Shown one piece after another: positions 8,559 to 16,660 of a stretch of DNA of 40,229 bases (positions are counted from its first letter, which is position 1; every line of letters begins with the position of its first letter). The position numbers and the translations under genes are program-made. Under the pieces are notes generated by a model, which was not told the origin of the DNA, ran no database searches, and saw only the letters and a program-made list of their open reading frames with translations. The stretch comes from an uncultured Lachnospiraceae bacterium (lineage in GTDB: Bacteria; Bacillota; Clostridia; Lachnospirales; Lachnospiraceae): the NCBI GenBank assembly GCA_947574135.1, contig CANPIM010000031.1:1-40229 (forward strand), read 5' to 3'.

Positions 8559-9404
8559 TTATTCAAGAGCGACTAAATGGATTTCACCGGTATAGACGGT
8601 GGTGGCCGGGCCTGTCATATAGACGCAGTTGTCCTCTTTGTCCCACTGAATTTCCAGATCTCCTCCCAAAAGATGCAGGGTCACCTGGCGATCTGTGTAA
8701 CCGTTCAGGGCTGCTGCCACAGCCACAGCACAGGCCCCGGTTCCGCAGGCCATGGTTTCTCCGGAGCCCCGCTCCCAGACACGCATGCGGATATTTTTCC
8801 GGTCCAGAACCTGGGCAAACTCGGTATTCACCCGCTCCGGAAACCGGGGATGTGCCTCAAAAAGCGGTCCTATTTTTTCAATGGAAAATTTTTCCAGCTT
8901 TTTCCAAAAAATCACTGCGTGGGGATTTCCCATGGACACACAGGTCATGCGGTACTCTGTTCCGTCCACTGTAATGGGCGCGTTTACCAGCTGTTCTCCC
9001 TCTCCTTTCACGGGAATCTGTTCCGGATGAAGAACCGGTTCTCCCATATTTACCCGCACCCGCTCCACCTGGCCGCCGGCCACATAAAGCGTAAGGGTTT
9101 TTACTCCGGACAGGGTCTCTACCCGAAGCTCCGTCTTGTCTGTTAGCCCCTTATCGTAGACATACTTGGCCACACAGCGAATGCCGTTTCCGCACATACG
9201 CCCCAGGGAGCCGTCCGCAGTATACATTTCCATGCGAAAATCCCCCTCCTTGGAATCCCGAATCAAAATCAGGCCGTCGGAGCCAATGCCCTTGTGCCGG
9301 TCGCTGATCAGCCGGGCAATCTCGGCCGGATGAGCCAGCATTTCTCTGGTACAGTCCACATATACATAATCGTTTCCAATGCCATGCATTTTTGTAAATT
9401 TCAC
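8559..9404 (-). CDS. dapF: Diaminopimelate epimerase
   Basis: DapF interconverts LL- and meso-diaminopimelate by a two-cysteine acid/base mechanism without cofactor. In the 281-residue product the catalytic pair is C71 (RMCGNGIRC) and C220 (ETMACGTGAC), and the N-terminal KMHGIGNDYVYVD block is intact. The start is a GTG at 9404 with GGGAGG about 6 bases upstream; the next methionine (KMHG) would cut into the first strand. It lies 72 bases after the ANTAR regulator gene and upstream of dapL on the same strand, so it may be transcribed with glnA. Confidence 0.97.
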   Translation of the reverse strand: MKFTKMHGIGNDYVYVDCTREMLAHPAEIARLISDRHKGIGSDGLILIRDSKEGDFRMEMYTADGSLGRMCGNGIRCVAKYVYDKGLTDKTELRVETLSGVKTLTLYVAGGQVERVRVNMGEPVLHPEQIPVKGEGEQLVNAPITVDGTEYRMTCVSMGNPHAVIFWKKLEKFSIEKIGPLFEAHPRFPERVNTEFAQVLDRKNIRMRVWERGSGETMACGTGACAVAVAAALNGYTDRQVTLHLLGGDLEIQWDKEDNCVYMTGPATTVYTGEIHLVALE

Positions 9405-9476
9405 TTGCTTCCTCCCTGCTTATCCATTTTTCACCGGAGCCTGCTCCCATGCTTCTTCCCGCTTCGGACCCTTCTT

Positions 9477-10025
9477 CTATATGCGCATCATACTGAGCAC
9501 CATCTCCGCCATTTCCACCAGATTGGTTCCGCTGTCCATGCTGCATTTTTGAATATACCGGTGAGCCTCCTCCTCTGTCATGCCATTACGCTCCATCAAA
9601 AGCTCCTTGGCCTCCCTGATCATCCGCTGATCCTCCTCTGAGCGGACCTTGGGCCTTTGCCGCTGCTTTTTCCTTCTCCGGGCAATGTTGGCGCACATCA
9701 TCTCCAGGGTATTAATCAGATCCTGCACCTTGATGGGCATGGTCACACACATAACCCCGCTGCCTGCGCACTCGCCAAAAACCCGCTGGGAGGCCACCAG
9801 AAGCATTTCGAAATGGGGCGGCAGGCATTCCTTTAGCTGGGTATACAGCATATCCGGATACTTGTACCCGCACACCACAATCCCGTCATCCAGGGAATTG
9901 GCACAGCCCAGGGCCTGGCCTCCTGTGGTACACACTGCCGGCACCTGGAAGCCATGGCGCACCAGTAAATTGCGAATATTTTTTGCATCCTCCGCCTTGG
10001 GAAACAGCACGATAATATTCGTCAC
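9477..10025 (-). CDS. ANTAR-domain RNA-binding antitermination regulator
   Basis: A 182-residue protein with an N-terminal receiver-like fold (about 1-115) and a C-terminal ANTAR domain (about 125-182, including AKELLMERNGMTEEEAHRYIQ and LVEMAEMVL). ANTAR proteins bind paired RNA hairpins and prevent terminator formation. The receiver part lacks a clear acidic pocket at its start (MTNIIVLFPKAEDA), so phosphorylation is doubtful. The gene starts 31 bases after glnA. ANTAR regulators next to clostridial glnA (called NitR in the solventogenic clostridia, as I recall) control glutamine synthetase, and the glnA leader here contains a terminator-like hairpin. Regulation of glnA is inference; the family call is firm. 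Confidence 0.88.
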   Translation of the reverse strand: MTNIIVLFPKAEDAKNIRNLLVRHGFQVPAVCTTGGQALGCANSLDDGIVVCGYKYPDMLYTQLKECLPPHFEMLLVASQRVFGECAGSGVMCVTMPIKVQDLINTLEMMCANIARRRKKQRQRPKVRSEEDQRMIREAKELLMERNGMTEEEAHRYIQKCSMDSGTNLVEMAEMVLSMMRI

Positions 10026-10056
10026 ATTTCCACCCCCTGTCCTTTTCTGTTATCTG

Positions 10057-11388
10057 TCAGATTCGGTACAGGTAGGTATCCACTTCCCAGTCCGTGACTT
10101 GCTCACAATACCGGGCCCATTCCTCCTTCTTGGCCAAAATATATTTCGCGCCTGCATTCTCCCCCAGCACCTCCATAAGGAGGGAATCCCTCTCCAGCTC
10201 CTCCAGTGCCTCCATAAGATTTCCCGGCAGGGAAGCAATGCCAAGCGCCTCCCGCTCTTCCGGGGACATGGCTGCCACATTGCCGTCCACCGGCTTTGGA
10301 GGCAGAATCTCATTTCGAATCCCATCCAGACCCGCGGCCAGACACACGGCCAGGGCCAGATAGGGATTGCAGGAGGGATCCGGACTGCGCAGCTCAATGC
10401 GGGTATTGTCCCCCTGCCCCTCCGGAATGCGGATCATTAGCTTTTTGTTCCTGCCAGACCAGGCAATATAAACCGGCGCCTCATAGCCGGGCACCAGCCT
10501 TTTATAGGAATTTACAATGGGATTGGTAATGGCTGTGATTCCCTTAATATGCCGAATCAGCCCGCCGATAAAGTAATAGGCCTCCTGACTGAGACCAAGG
10601 GCATCCTCGTCATCCCGGAAAATATTCTTGCCCTCCCGGGACAGGGACATATTGGTGTGCATGCCGGAGCCGTTTACCCCGTACTTGGGCTTTGGCATAA
10701 AGGTGGCGTGAAGCCCGAAGCGCCGGGCAATGGTTTTCACAGCCAACTTAAAGGTCATAATGTTGTCCGCCGTGGTGAGAGCATCGTCATAGCGGAAATC
10801 AATCTCGTGCTGGGCCGCTGCCATCTCATGGTGGGAGGATTCTACCTCAAAGCCCATATCCTCCAGGGTCAGCACAATATCCCGCCTGGCATTTTCTCCC
10901 AGATCCATGGGGCCCAGGTCAAAATATCCTGCCCGCTCATGGGAAATGGTGGTGGGCAATCCGTTGTCATCGGTGTGAAAAAGAAAGAATTCACACTCCG
11001 GTCCCACGTCAAACTGGTATCCCATATCCCGGGCCTGGTCCACCACCTTCTTCAGGATATACCGGGGATCCCCTTCAAAGGGCGTCCGATCCGGCCGGTA
11101 CACATCGCAGATCAGCCGGGCTACCTTCCCCTGCTGGGGCCGCCAGGGAAAAATTGCCAGGGTATCCAAATCCGGATACAGATACATATCCGATTCCTCC
11201 ATGCGTACAAACCCGTCAATGGAGGACCCGTCAAACATGCACTTATTGCTCAGCGCCTTCTCCAGCTGACTGGAGGTAATGGCCACATTCTTCAGGTTTC
11301 CAAACAAATCCGTAAACTGCAGCCGGATAAATTCCACATCCTCCTCCTCCACCAGGCGGATAATGTCCTTTTTTGTATACTTACTCAT
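10057..11388 (-). CDS. glnA: Glutamine synthetase, type I
   Basis: GlnA makes glutamine from glutamate, ammonia and ATP as a cytoplasmic dodecamer. The ATG at 11388 gives 443 residues, the short GSI-alpha length, and has AAGGAG 7 bases upstream; the in-frame ATG at 11406 would put that site inside the gene. Signature blocks are FTDLFGNLKNV, FDGSSIDGF, the KPKYGVNGSGMHTNMSL ATP region and NPYLALA. The segment where GSI-beta enzymes carry the adenylylated tyrosine does not look like that site, so control by adenylylation is unlikely. A strong promoter and a leader hairpin precede it, and an ANTAR regulator follows it. Confidence 0.97.
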   Translation of the reverse strand: MSKYTKKDIIRLVEEEDVEFIRLQFTDLFGNLKNVAITSSQLEKALSNKCMFDGSSIDGFVRMEESDMYLYPDLDTLAIFPWRPQQGKVARLICDVYRPDRTPFEGDPRYILKKVVDQARDMGYQFDVGPECEFFLFHTDDNGLPTTISHERAGYFDLGPMDLGENARRDIVLTLEDMGFEVESSHHEMAAAQHEIDFRYDDALTTADNIMTFKLAVKTIARRFGLHATFMPKPKYGVNGSGMHTNMSLSREGKNIFRDDEDALGLSQEAYYFIGGLIRHIKGITAITNPIVNSYKRLVPGYEAPVYIAWSGRNKKLMIRIPEGQGDNTRIELRSPDPSCNPYLALAVCLAAGLDGIRNEILPPKPVDGNVAAMSPEEREALGIASLPGNLMEALEELERDSLLMEVLGENAGAKYILAKKEEWARYCEQVTDWEVDTYLYRI

Positions 11389-11477
11389 TTCCATTCTCCT
11401 TTTCATATGAAACGGCTTTTTTGTGTCCGATATCAGAACATCAGTTCTGTATTTTCAGACTTCTAACCGAATATAGC

Positions 11478-11515
11478 AAAAAAGACGCTCTTTCCCCTAT
11501 AAAAAGAACGTCTTT
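11478..11515 (-). terminator. Attenuator-like hairpin in the glnA leader
   Basis: AAAGACGTTCTTT (11515-11503) pairs with AAAGAGCGTCTTT (11493-11481): 13 pairs with one G-T, a 9-base loop, then a run of six Ts of which three belong to the stem. It lies just downstream of the predicted start site near 11520 and about 90 bases before the glnA start codon, so it would act on glnA itself rather than on the upstream ABC operon. I did not find the paired hexaloop hairpins known as ANTAR targets. Confidence 0.7.
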
Positions 11516-11526
11516 GTCCTATCCAA

Positions 11527-11555
11527 AATATAGCAGGCGGTTTTGTATTTGTCAA
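11527..11555 (-). promoter_or_regulatory. glnA promoter
   Basis: Minus strand TTGACA (11550-11555), a 17-base spacer and TATATT (11527-11532) preceded by TGC. Near-consensus for the housekeeping sigma factor, with an expected start near 11520. Confidence 0.85.
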
Positions 11556-11654
11556 CTTCTTTCTGTGAGGTTTTTGGCTTTCTATGGGCTTTTTGGCATT
11601 ATTCTGCCTTGTATCATGTCTGTATTCATTGCTATGTTGTCGCGGCACTGAAAA

Positions 11655-11689
11655 CGAAAAAACAAGCCCGTTGACCGAGCCGCCGGGCC
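11655..11689 (-). terminator. Probable terminator of the MarR/ABC operon
   Basis: On the minus strand, 60 bases after the last ABC gene, GGCCCG...CGGGC encloses a GC-rich loop and is followed by TTGTTTTTTCG. The stem is short (5-6 pairs) with a large loop, so strength is uncertain, but the position and T run fit. The remaining intergenic bases to the glnA promoter show nothing else. Confidence 0.5.
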
Positions 11690-11745
11690 ATCTACCGGGG
11701 TTCGACGGTTCCGATTGACCAAATAGCAGATAAAAACAATGCTGT

Positions 11746-12948
11746 TTATGCAGCGGTTCTGCTCCTTTGTCCCCGGTAAATCCCAAAGACAGCGAGACCA
11801 GCAACAGAGGTTAAAACAAAAACCGCCATAACAGGGTAGCTGATACTCACGCCAAATACATCAAAAAGTTTATGCGCGCCGAATACCTCTTTTATTAAAG
11901 TGACGTTTGCCAGTCCAAAGTCCACAAGTGGCTGGATTTTTTGGAGAACCGTATCACCCATTGCTGCCAGTCCCACATTTACAAACAGAAGCACCAGGCT
12001 GATGCCTGCCGTCCCCATCTGGCTTTTCATACGAGAGGAAATAAAGCTGACAATCAGGCTGTAAACCGCACCGGTGAAAAGGAGCCATGCGGCTCCCACA
12101 AGTGCAAGCTGCCAGGCCTTGAATGGGAACATGGATCTGGCATATGTGGGAATGGACTGAATGGCAGCATTCCATCCATGCAGGCTTTTGTGAGGAAGAA
12201 AACCGAAAAGAAAGGTAGCTGCCAAATACAATGTGACTACAACGGTGGAGGCGACAAGTACACTCAACAGCTTCGTTGTGACAATCTTTTTCCGGCCATG
12301 GCGGGAACTTAAGATCAGATTGTCCATGCCGCTTGACCGTTCCACAGCAAAAACCGGGGCAATGATAAATGCCAGCGGCACAAACAGCAGAAACTGCATC
12401 ATATGCTCCCCCCAGTTGTTGAACAAGTTCTCCCACAGCAAAATATTGGCAAACGCCGGTTCTCCAAGTTCAGTCAGGCATTGCAGGGCATCAGAGAGCT
12501 CCCCATAGGCGAATGTATCCTGCTTTCCCTGGCTCTCCAACTCTGTCAGCTTGGATTTCAGAAGAGCAATGCCATAGGGTTCTTCGGCACTCTCCGGCGG
12601 CGTACCGTTCCAATATTCCTCTACTCGCTGGGCATAGGCGTAGTAGTTCACCGCTAAAATGATCTCCGGCTGGTCTTTGACGCTTCGGGCGATCATCCTG
12701 GAATCTGTGCCATAGCGGGCGCTCACCTCATTATAAATGCGTTCTGCTTCAGCCGCCTTTTCACTGTCAAACGATCCCTCATAAACAGCGGCCATTTTCT
12801 CATATGCACGGTAACTGTCATTGCTGCCGATCAGAAATATCGTGGAAGTAAAGCCAATCACGCTGTAAAGCGCAAACAGACACAGCAGCAAAAGGCTGGT
12901 TTTCTTATGGAACAGCAGCTTTCGGAGTTCAAAATAGAATAGTGACAT
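11746..12948 (-). CDS. ABC-2 type transporter permease
   Basis: Membrane subunit of an ABC exporter. The chosen ATG at 12948 (400 residues) has AGGAGG 8 bases upstream; the ATG at 12954 sits too close to it. One helix near the N-terminus (residues about 15-40) is followed by a large extracellular segment (to about 175) and five or so helices (LFVPLAFIIAPVFAV, VASTVVVTLYLAATFLFG, LVGAAWLLFTGAVYSLIVSF, ISLVLLFVNVGLAA, YPVMAVFVLTSVAGLAVFG). This is the layout of ABC-2 permeases of the NatB/bacitracin-export kind. It pairs with the ATPase immediately upstream. The substrate is unknown. Confidence 0.8.
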   Translation of the reverse strand: MSLFYFELRKLLFHKKTSLLLLCLFALYSVIGFTSTIFLIGSNDSYRAYEKMAAVYEGSFDSEKAAEAERIYNEVSARYGTDSRMIARSVKDQPEIILAVNYYAYAQRVEEYWNGTPPESAEEPYGIALLKSKLTELESQGKQDTFAYGELSDALQCLTELGEPAFANILLWENLFNNWGEHMMQFLLFVPLAFIIAPVFAVERSSGMDNLILSSRHGRKKIVTTKLLSVLVASTVVVTLYLAATFLFGFLPHKSLHGWNAAIQSIPTYARSMFPFKAWQLALVGAAWLLFTGAVYSLIVSFISSRMKSQMGTAGISLVLLFVNVGLAAMGDTVLQKIQPLVDFGLANVTLIKEVFGAHKLFDVFGVSISYPVMAVFVLTSVAGLAVFGIYRGQRSRTAA

Positions 12949-12953
12949 GAACA

Positions 12954-13835
12954 TTACCTCCTCTTCTTTCCGGGCAAGTAGTTGAAAATATATAAATAGG
13001 CATCCTCCAATGTGGGCACAGCCTGCACTGCTTCACGAGCGGGCTTTGATTCATCAATGACGCGCACTTCCATATGGTCGCCTTTGGCAATGACATTGCT
13101 GATAACGGCCTGATTTTGATATTCTACAAGCTGCTGGGCAGGCATTTTCACCAGCCAGACACATCCATCCATTTTTTTGATGTACTCTGCACTGGTAAGC
13201 GTGTATGGAATGACGCCGTACTCCATCATCATAATCTGCGCGGCAATGTGCTCCACATCAGAAACAATGTGAGTAGAAAGCAGCACCAGACGGTCTTTTG
13301 CATAGGCGGAGATAATATTTCGGAATTTGATACGCTCATAAGGATCGAGACCGGAAGTGGGTTCATCCAGAATCAATATTTCCGGGCTGTCCAGCAGGGC
13401 CTGTGCGATGCCAAGCCTGCGCTGCATCCCTCCCGAATAGGCGGCGCATTTCCGGCCCAGATCCTTCTGCAAACCAACGACGTATGCCAATTCCTCTATC
13501 CGCTTTCTGGCCATGGACTTATCCATACCTTTCAGCGCCGCTGCATATTCCAGATAATCTTTGCCGGTAAAGTCGCCGTAAAAGCTGACATCCTGGGGCA
13601 GGTAGCCGATTTTTGCCCGGTATTCGTCCCCCATGGCGTGAATGTCCCTGCCATCGTATAAGACCCGCCCTTGGCCGGGACGCAGCACATCGGCCAGAAT
13701 TCGTATCATGGTCGTCTTTCCCGCTCCATTGGGGCCCAGCAGCCCATAGACTCCGGTTCCCATGGTGAGGGAAATTCCTTTGAGGACTTTTTTGTCTTTA
13801 TAGTTTTTTGAAACCTGTTCAAACTGCAATTCCAT
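12954..13835 (-). CDS. ABC transporter ATP-binding protein
   Basis: The nucleotide-binding subunit that powers the permease downstream. In 293 residues it has Walker A GPNGAGKTT (about 33-41), signature YSGGMQRR, Walker B ILILDEPTSGLDP and the H-loop STHIVSD. A C-terminal extension of about 80 residues is typical of the BcrA/CcmA-like exporter group. The start follows GGGAGGTAACCT. It is 12 bases after the preceding permease gene, and its last codons (AGGAGG) serve as the ribosome binding site of the next. Probably drug, peptide or ion export under the MarR regulator; the substrate cannot be read from sequence. Confidence 0.9.
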   Translation of the reverse strand: MELQFEQVSKNYKDKKVLKGISLTMGTGVYGLLGPNGAGKTTMIRILADVLRPGQGRVLYDGRDIHAMGDEYRAKIGYLPQDVSFYGDFTGKDYLEYAAALKGMDKSMARKRIEELAYVVGLQKDLGRKCAAYSGGMQRRLGIAQALLDSPEILILDEPTSGLDPYERIKFRNIISAYAKDRLVLLSTHIVSDVEHIAAQIMMMEYGVIPYTLTSAEYIKKMDGCVWLVKMPAQQLVEYQNQAVISNVIAKGDHMEVRVIDESKPAREAVQAVPTLEDAYLYIFNYLPGKKRR

Positions 13836-13847
13836 AGGTTACCTCCC

Positions 13848-14693
13848 TTACCTTGCCGGTGCGCCGCCGCCGCGCATGCCCGCAGCGACTTTTACCGTAG
13901 AGAAATCCGCCTGATCAAATTTACGGACACATAGTACGAAGAAAAAGGCGCCGATCAAAACGGTGATTGCCAAGCCCATAATCGGTGTAATCACAAACCC
14001 ACCGACAGCAAACGCCATGCCCTGCTCTAAAAGTTCCATCGTGGTCAGCTTATACGCGCCCAAAGCAATATAGCGGAAAATGGAGGTGGTATAAGTCAGC
14101 GGGTTCAGATAAACCACCGGCAGGAGGAAACCGGGCATGATCGTTGTGGGGATGTATGCGCCGGAAACAAAGGTCAGAGGCATCATGACCATGGAAGTGA
14201 CCGTTTGAAAGGCGGGGGCGTTCCGGGAAACGGTTGCAAGGAACAGACCGATGGCGCTGAAAGTCATAGCTGAGAGCAGCATTACGATTAACATCAACAG
14301 AAACTGCAAAATCGAAACATGAAGCCCCAGAAAAATGGCAAGTATCATCATAATGGCTCCCTGCAGGGTTGCCACCAGCGCTCCCGCCGTAATGTTGCCA
14401 ATGGAAATTTCGCTGCGGGAAATGGGGGCCACCATAACCTCTTTCATGTAACCGCCTGCGATGTCAGACAAAATCTCGGAGGAATGGTTAATGCCGGTTT
14501 GAAAAACCGTCATGATGATGACGCCGGCCAGCAGATAGTTCATGGGCTGGCCCAAACCGCTCATAGAGGATTTCATCAAAAATGAAAACATCACCAGCAT
14601 GAAAAAGGACATAAACAGACTTCCGAAAAGCCGTGCCTTGTTGCGGATATAGTTCAGCAGATTTCTTTCAATAATTGCGATGACCGGATTCAT
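13848..14693 (-). CDS. ABC-2 type multidrug exporter permease (DrrB-like)
   Basis: A 281-residue membrane protein with six predicted helices, starting NPVIAIIERNLLNYIRNKARL, then SLFMSFFMLVMFSFL. The ABC-2 signature region QTVTSMVMMPLTFVSGAYIP is followed by LNPLTYTTSIFRYIALG, both hallmarks of the DrrB/NodJ-type exporter family. Its ATG overlaps the stop of the ATPase gene (ATGA, 14690-14693), the usual sign of a two-gene exporter. The substrate is probably a hydrophobic drug or antimicrobial, inferred from family and the MarR regulator. Confidence 0.88.
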   Translation of the reverse strand: MNPVIAIIERNLLNYIRNKARLFGSLFMSFFMLVMFSFLMKSSMSGLGQPMNYLLAGVIIMTVFQTGINHSSEILSDIAGGYMKEVMVAPISRSEISIGNITAGALVATLQGAIMMILAIFLGLHVSILQFLLMLIVMLLSAMTFSAIGLFLATVSRNAPAFQTVTSMVMMPLTFVSGAYIPTTIMPGFLLPVVYLNPLTYTTSIFRYIALGAYKLTTMELLEQGMAFAVGGFVITPIMGLAITVLIGAFFFVLCVRKFDQADFSTVKVAAGMRGGGAPAR

Positions 14694-15607
14694 ACCTTTC
14701 GAATCTCCTTTCCTGTAATGGCAAGGAACACTTCATTCAGCGTCCCGTTTTTCACTTCAAAATCAAGGATGGTTTCTTTGCAGCAACATAAAATTTCCAG
14801 TACCATGGGGGCGTTCTTTGTGCGGAAAATCATCCGGTTCCCGGTTTTGTCATAAGAGACGCCTCGCTGTGTCAGTATGCTTTCCAGTTGCTCTGTCTGT
14901 GTGCAGACAACATCCACCTCTGTACTGGTATACTGGCGTTCCAGGTTCTCAGGCGTATCGACGGCAACGATTTTACCGTGATCCATGATAACAATTTTCG
15001 AGCAGATCTCTGCCTCGTCCATGTAGTGAGTCGTCAGGAAGATGGTCATATTCTTTTGTTTTTGAAGCTGCTGAATATATTTCCACACACTAGCCCTCGT
15101 CTGCGGGTCGAGTCCGGTAGTCGGCTCATCCAGAAACAATACTTTCGGATTATGAACCAGTCCCCTGGCTATCTCGGCCCGCCGTTTCATACCGCCGGAC
15201 AGGCTGCCCGCAATGGCCTTTTTCCAATCTGTAAGTTCCACTAGGCCAAGAGCGAAGTCAATGCGTTCCTGCACCTCATCTTTCGGCACTTTGTAGAAGC
15301 TGCAATGATATTTCAGATTTTCCTCTACGGTCATTTTGGTATCAAGGGTGGAATCCTGGAATACGATTCCAATGTCTCTGCGCACCAAATCCCGTTCGCT
15401 GGAAACATCATGCCCATTGATGATCAGGCGTCCCTCCGTTTTGTCCAGGATGGTACAAAGCGTGTTGATGGTTGTACTCTTGCCCGCACCGTTGGGTCCA
15501 AGAAAAGCGAAAATGCTTCCCTCGTCCACGGTAAAGGAAATGTCGTCTACTGCCGTAAAATTTCCATACTTCTTTGCGAAATGTTCTACTTGAATGATTG
15601 GGTTCAT
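14690..15607 (-). CDS. ABC exporter ATP-binding protein (DrrA-like)
   Basis: ATPase partner of the DrrB-like permease. The ATG at 15607 (305 residues) follows GGAGGTGATGAA and begins the family N-terminus NPIIQVEHFAKKYGNFTAVDD; the open frame upstream to 15832 runs through a terminator-like hairpin and is not coding. Walker A is GPNGAGKSTT, the signature LSGGMKRRAEIARGL, Walker B VLFLDEPTTGLDPQTR and the H-loop LTTHYMDEAE. The C-terminal DUF4162-like tail (about 225-305) is typical of DrrA. First transporter gene after marR, behind a hairpin that may reduce read-through. Confidence 0.93.
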   Translation of the reverse strand: MNPIIQVEHFAKKYGNFTAVDDISFTVDEGSIFAFLGPNGAGKSTTINTLCTILDKTEGRLIINGHDVSSERDLVRRDIGIVFQDSTLDTKMTVEENLKYHCSFYKVPKDEVQERIDFALGLVELTDWKKAIAGSLSGGMKRRAEIARGLVHNPKVLFLDEPTTGLDPQTRASVWKYIQQLQKQKNMTIFLTTHYMDEAEICSKIVIMDHGKIVAVDTPENLERQYTSTEVDVVCTQTEQLESILTQRGVSYDKTGNRMIFRTKNAPMVLEILCCCKETILDFEVKNGTLNEVFLAITGKEIRKV

Positions 15608-15619
15608 TTCATCACCTCC

Positions 15620-15659
15620 AAAAAAATAAAGTCCTATGCGTTTTGCTCGCATAGGACTT
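15620..15659 (-). terminator. Hairpin terminator/attenuator between marR and the ABC genes
   Basis: AAGTCCTATGCG pairs perfectly with CGCATAGGACTT (12 pairs, arms 15648-15659 and 15629-15640, 7-base loop) and is followed by TATTTTTTT on the minus strand. It is 34 bases after the marR stop and overlaps the approach to the DrrA-like gene. No separate promoter for the ABC genes was seen in the short gap, so partial read-through or conditional termination is likely. Confidence 0.8.
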
Positions 15660-15692
15660 ATCTCCATAAATAATATGGCGCCTTTATGTATT

Positions 15693-16352
15693 CTATTTTC
15701 TTTCTCTGCCGCCAAAGAAGCCAAATCCGCCTCTGTCCGGCACAGGGCCATCGTAATCGGGAGAAAAGCGCTCCGCTCCCGGTAAATGTTCCGGCTTTGC
15801 TCCTCGTCCAAAGGGGCCAAAGGCTCGTTCACGCATAGACATCAACTGTTCAAATGGTTCATCCCCCATACGTTCCCGTGCTTTGTCCATCCAGTCCGCC
15901 ACTGCGTCCTCGTCCTCGCTTCTGCAAGCTCCCATCCGGAAAGCGGCGATAATCCGGTCTAAATATTCGCCGAGTTGCTGCAATTCTTCCGGCGACAGGC
16001 AGCCGAGGAACTCCTGATAATTTGCTTCCGGTTCCTGGGCTTCTCTCCCTTTTTCGGTCAAATGCACCACCATGACCCGCCTGTCTTTCTCGGATGGCCT
16101 GCGCTCCACATAGCTGTTTTTTTCCAACTTGTTCAGAAGCTCATTCAGCGATTGCTGGCGGATGCCCAGCAGATAAGCCAAATCCTTTGTAGCAATTTCC
16201 GGCTGGATTTTCAGCATGGCAAGGATGCGCCCCTGACCTCTTGTGGAGTCGGCAAACGGCCCGGATTCCGCCTGGCTGAACATCTGCCGGCGTTTCATGA
16301 GCCATTGCAGTGTGGACAGCTTTTCATAAATAGCTGTATAGATATCATCCAT
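15693..16352 (-). CDS. MarR-family transcriptional regulator with C-terminal extension
   Basis: A 219-residue winged-helix repressor. The core runs from about residue 35 to 145: GRILAMLKIQPEIATKDLAYLLGI, recognition helix RQQSLNELLNKLEKNSYV, and wing RRPSEKDRRVMVVHLTEKG. The C-terminal 50 residues are rich in G, P and F (ending GGFGFFGGRERK) and are not part of the standard fold. The ATG at 16352 follows AAGGATG. MarR proteins usually repress their own operon and are released by small ligands; here the operon includes two ABC exporters, and palindromes flank the promoter. Base composition of this block looks lower in GC than its neighbours, which could mean acquisition, but that is an impression only. 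Confidence 0.9.
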   Translation of the reverse strand: MDDIYTAIYEKLSTLQWLMKRRQMFSQAESGPFADSTRGQGRILAMLKIQPEIATKDLAYLLGIRQQSLNELLNKLEKNSYVERRPSEKDRRVMVVHLTEKGREAQEPEANYQEFLGCLSPEELQQLGEYLDRIIAAFRMGACRSEDEDAVADWMDKARERMGDEPFEQLMSMRERAFGPFGRGAKPEHLPGAERFSPDYDGPVPDRGGFGFFGGRERK

Positions 16353-16371
16353 ATTGCATCCTTCTTTATTT

Positions 16372-16389
16372 TATACAGGTACTTGTATA
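16372..16389. promoter_or_regulatory. Probable MarR operator (downstream site)
   Basis: TATACAGGTACTTGTATA is an 18-base palindrome with a single mismatched symmetric pair, lying between the predicted start site and the marR start codon. A bound repressor would block the polymerase. The half-site TACAGGTAC recurs in the upstream site. Confidence 0.7.
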
Positions 16390-16400
16390 TTTTAGTTATT

Positions 16401-16428
16401 ATTATACACACTACTAGAGATTTGTCAA
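16401..16428 (-). promoter_or_regulatory. Promoter of the marR-ABC operon
   Basis: Minus strand TTGACA (16423-16428), a 16-base spacer, then TATAAT (16401-16406) preceded by TGTG. Both boxes are perfect; the spacer is one short of ideal. It is flanked by the two operator-like sites. Confidence 0.85.
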
Positions 16429-16443
16429 GGGTACCTGTACAAA
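16429..16443. promoter_or_regulatory. Probable MarR operator (upstream site)
   Basis: TTTGTACAGGTACCC (minus strand), directly against the -35 box, repeats the half-site of the downstream palindrome in opposite orientation. Two copies around one promoter argue for cooperative repression. Confidence 0.55.
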
Positions 16444-16660
16444 TTTTTCAAGAATCTGCAATTTACTGCAACGGCATTATTCAATACACGGTTTTCATCG
16501 GTTCATACCTGCTCATAAACGTAGGCAAGCCCCAGGCCTCCCCCTTGCGCGTCCCATCGAACACGCTTTTCGGCAAAAGTCCTCCCTGATACAGAAAAAG
16601 AGTGCTGAGCCGGACTTTCAGATAAAGCAATAGAACAAATCTCTCCCTGGACGTTAATAT
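16444..16660. other. Gene-poor stretch with no recognised feature
   Basis: Between the marR promoter and the pot terminator no convincing gene is present. Minus-strand frames (16481-16753, 16503-16688) give 61-90 residue translations with no recognisable domain and no good ribosome binding site. The stretch 16500-16650 has the base composition of coding or repeated DNA and could be a decayed gene or a dispersed repeat. Confidence 0.5.

Noticed and set aside
8363..8566. A 67-codon minus-strand frame between dapF and dapL
   Set aside because: It mainly translates the 19-base repeats and the hairpin; no ribosome binding site and no family.
11389..11470. ANTAR dual-hexaloop target in the glnA leader
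   Set aside because: The only clear hairpin here (CAGAAC/GTTCTG) has a 4-base loop and lacks the A1/G4 hexaloop pattern, and no second hairpin was found.
11463..11804. A 113-codon minus-strand frame between the ABC operon and glnA
   Set aside because: It covers the ABC gene end, the terminator, and the glnA promoter and leader; no domain is visible.
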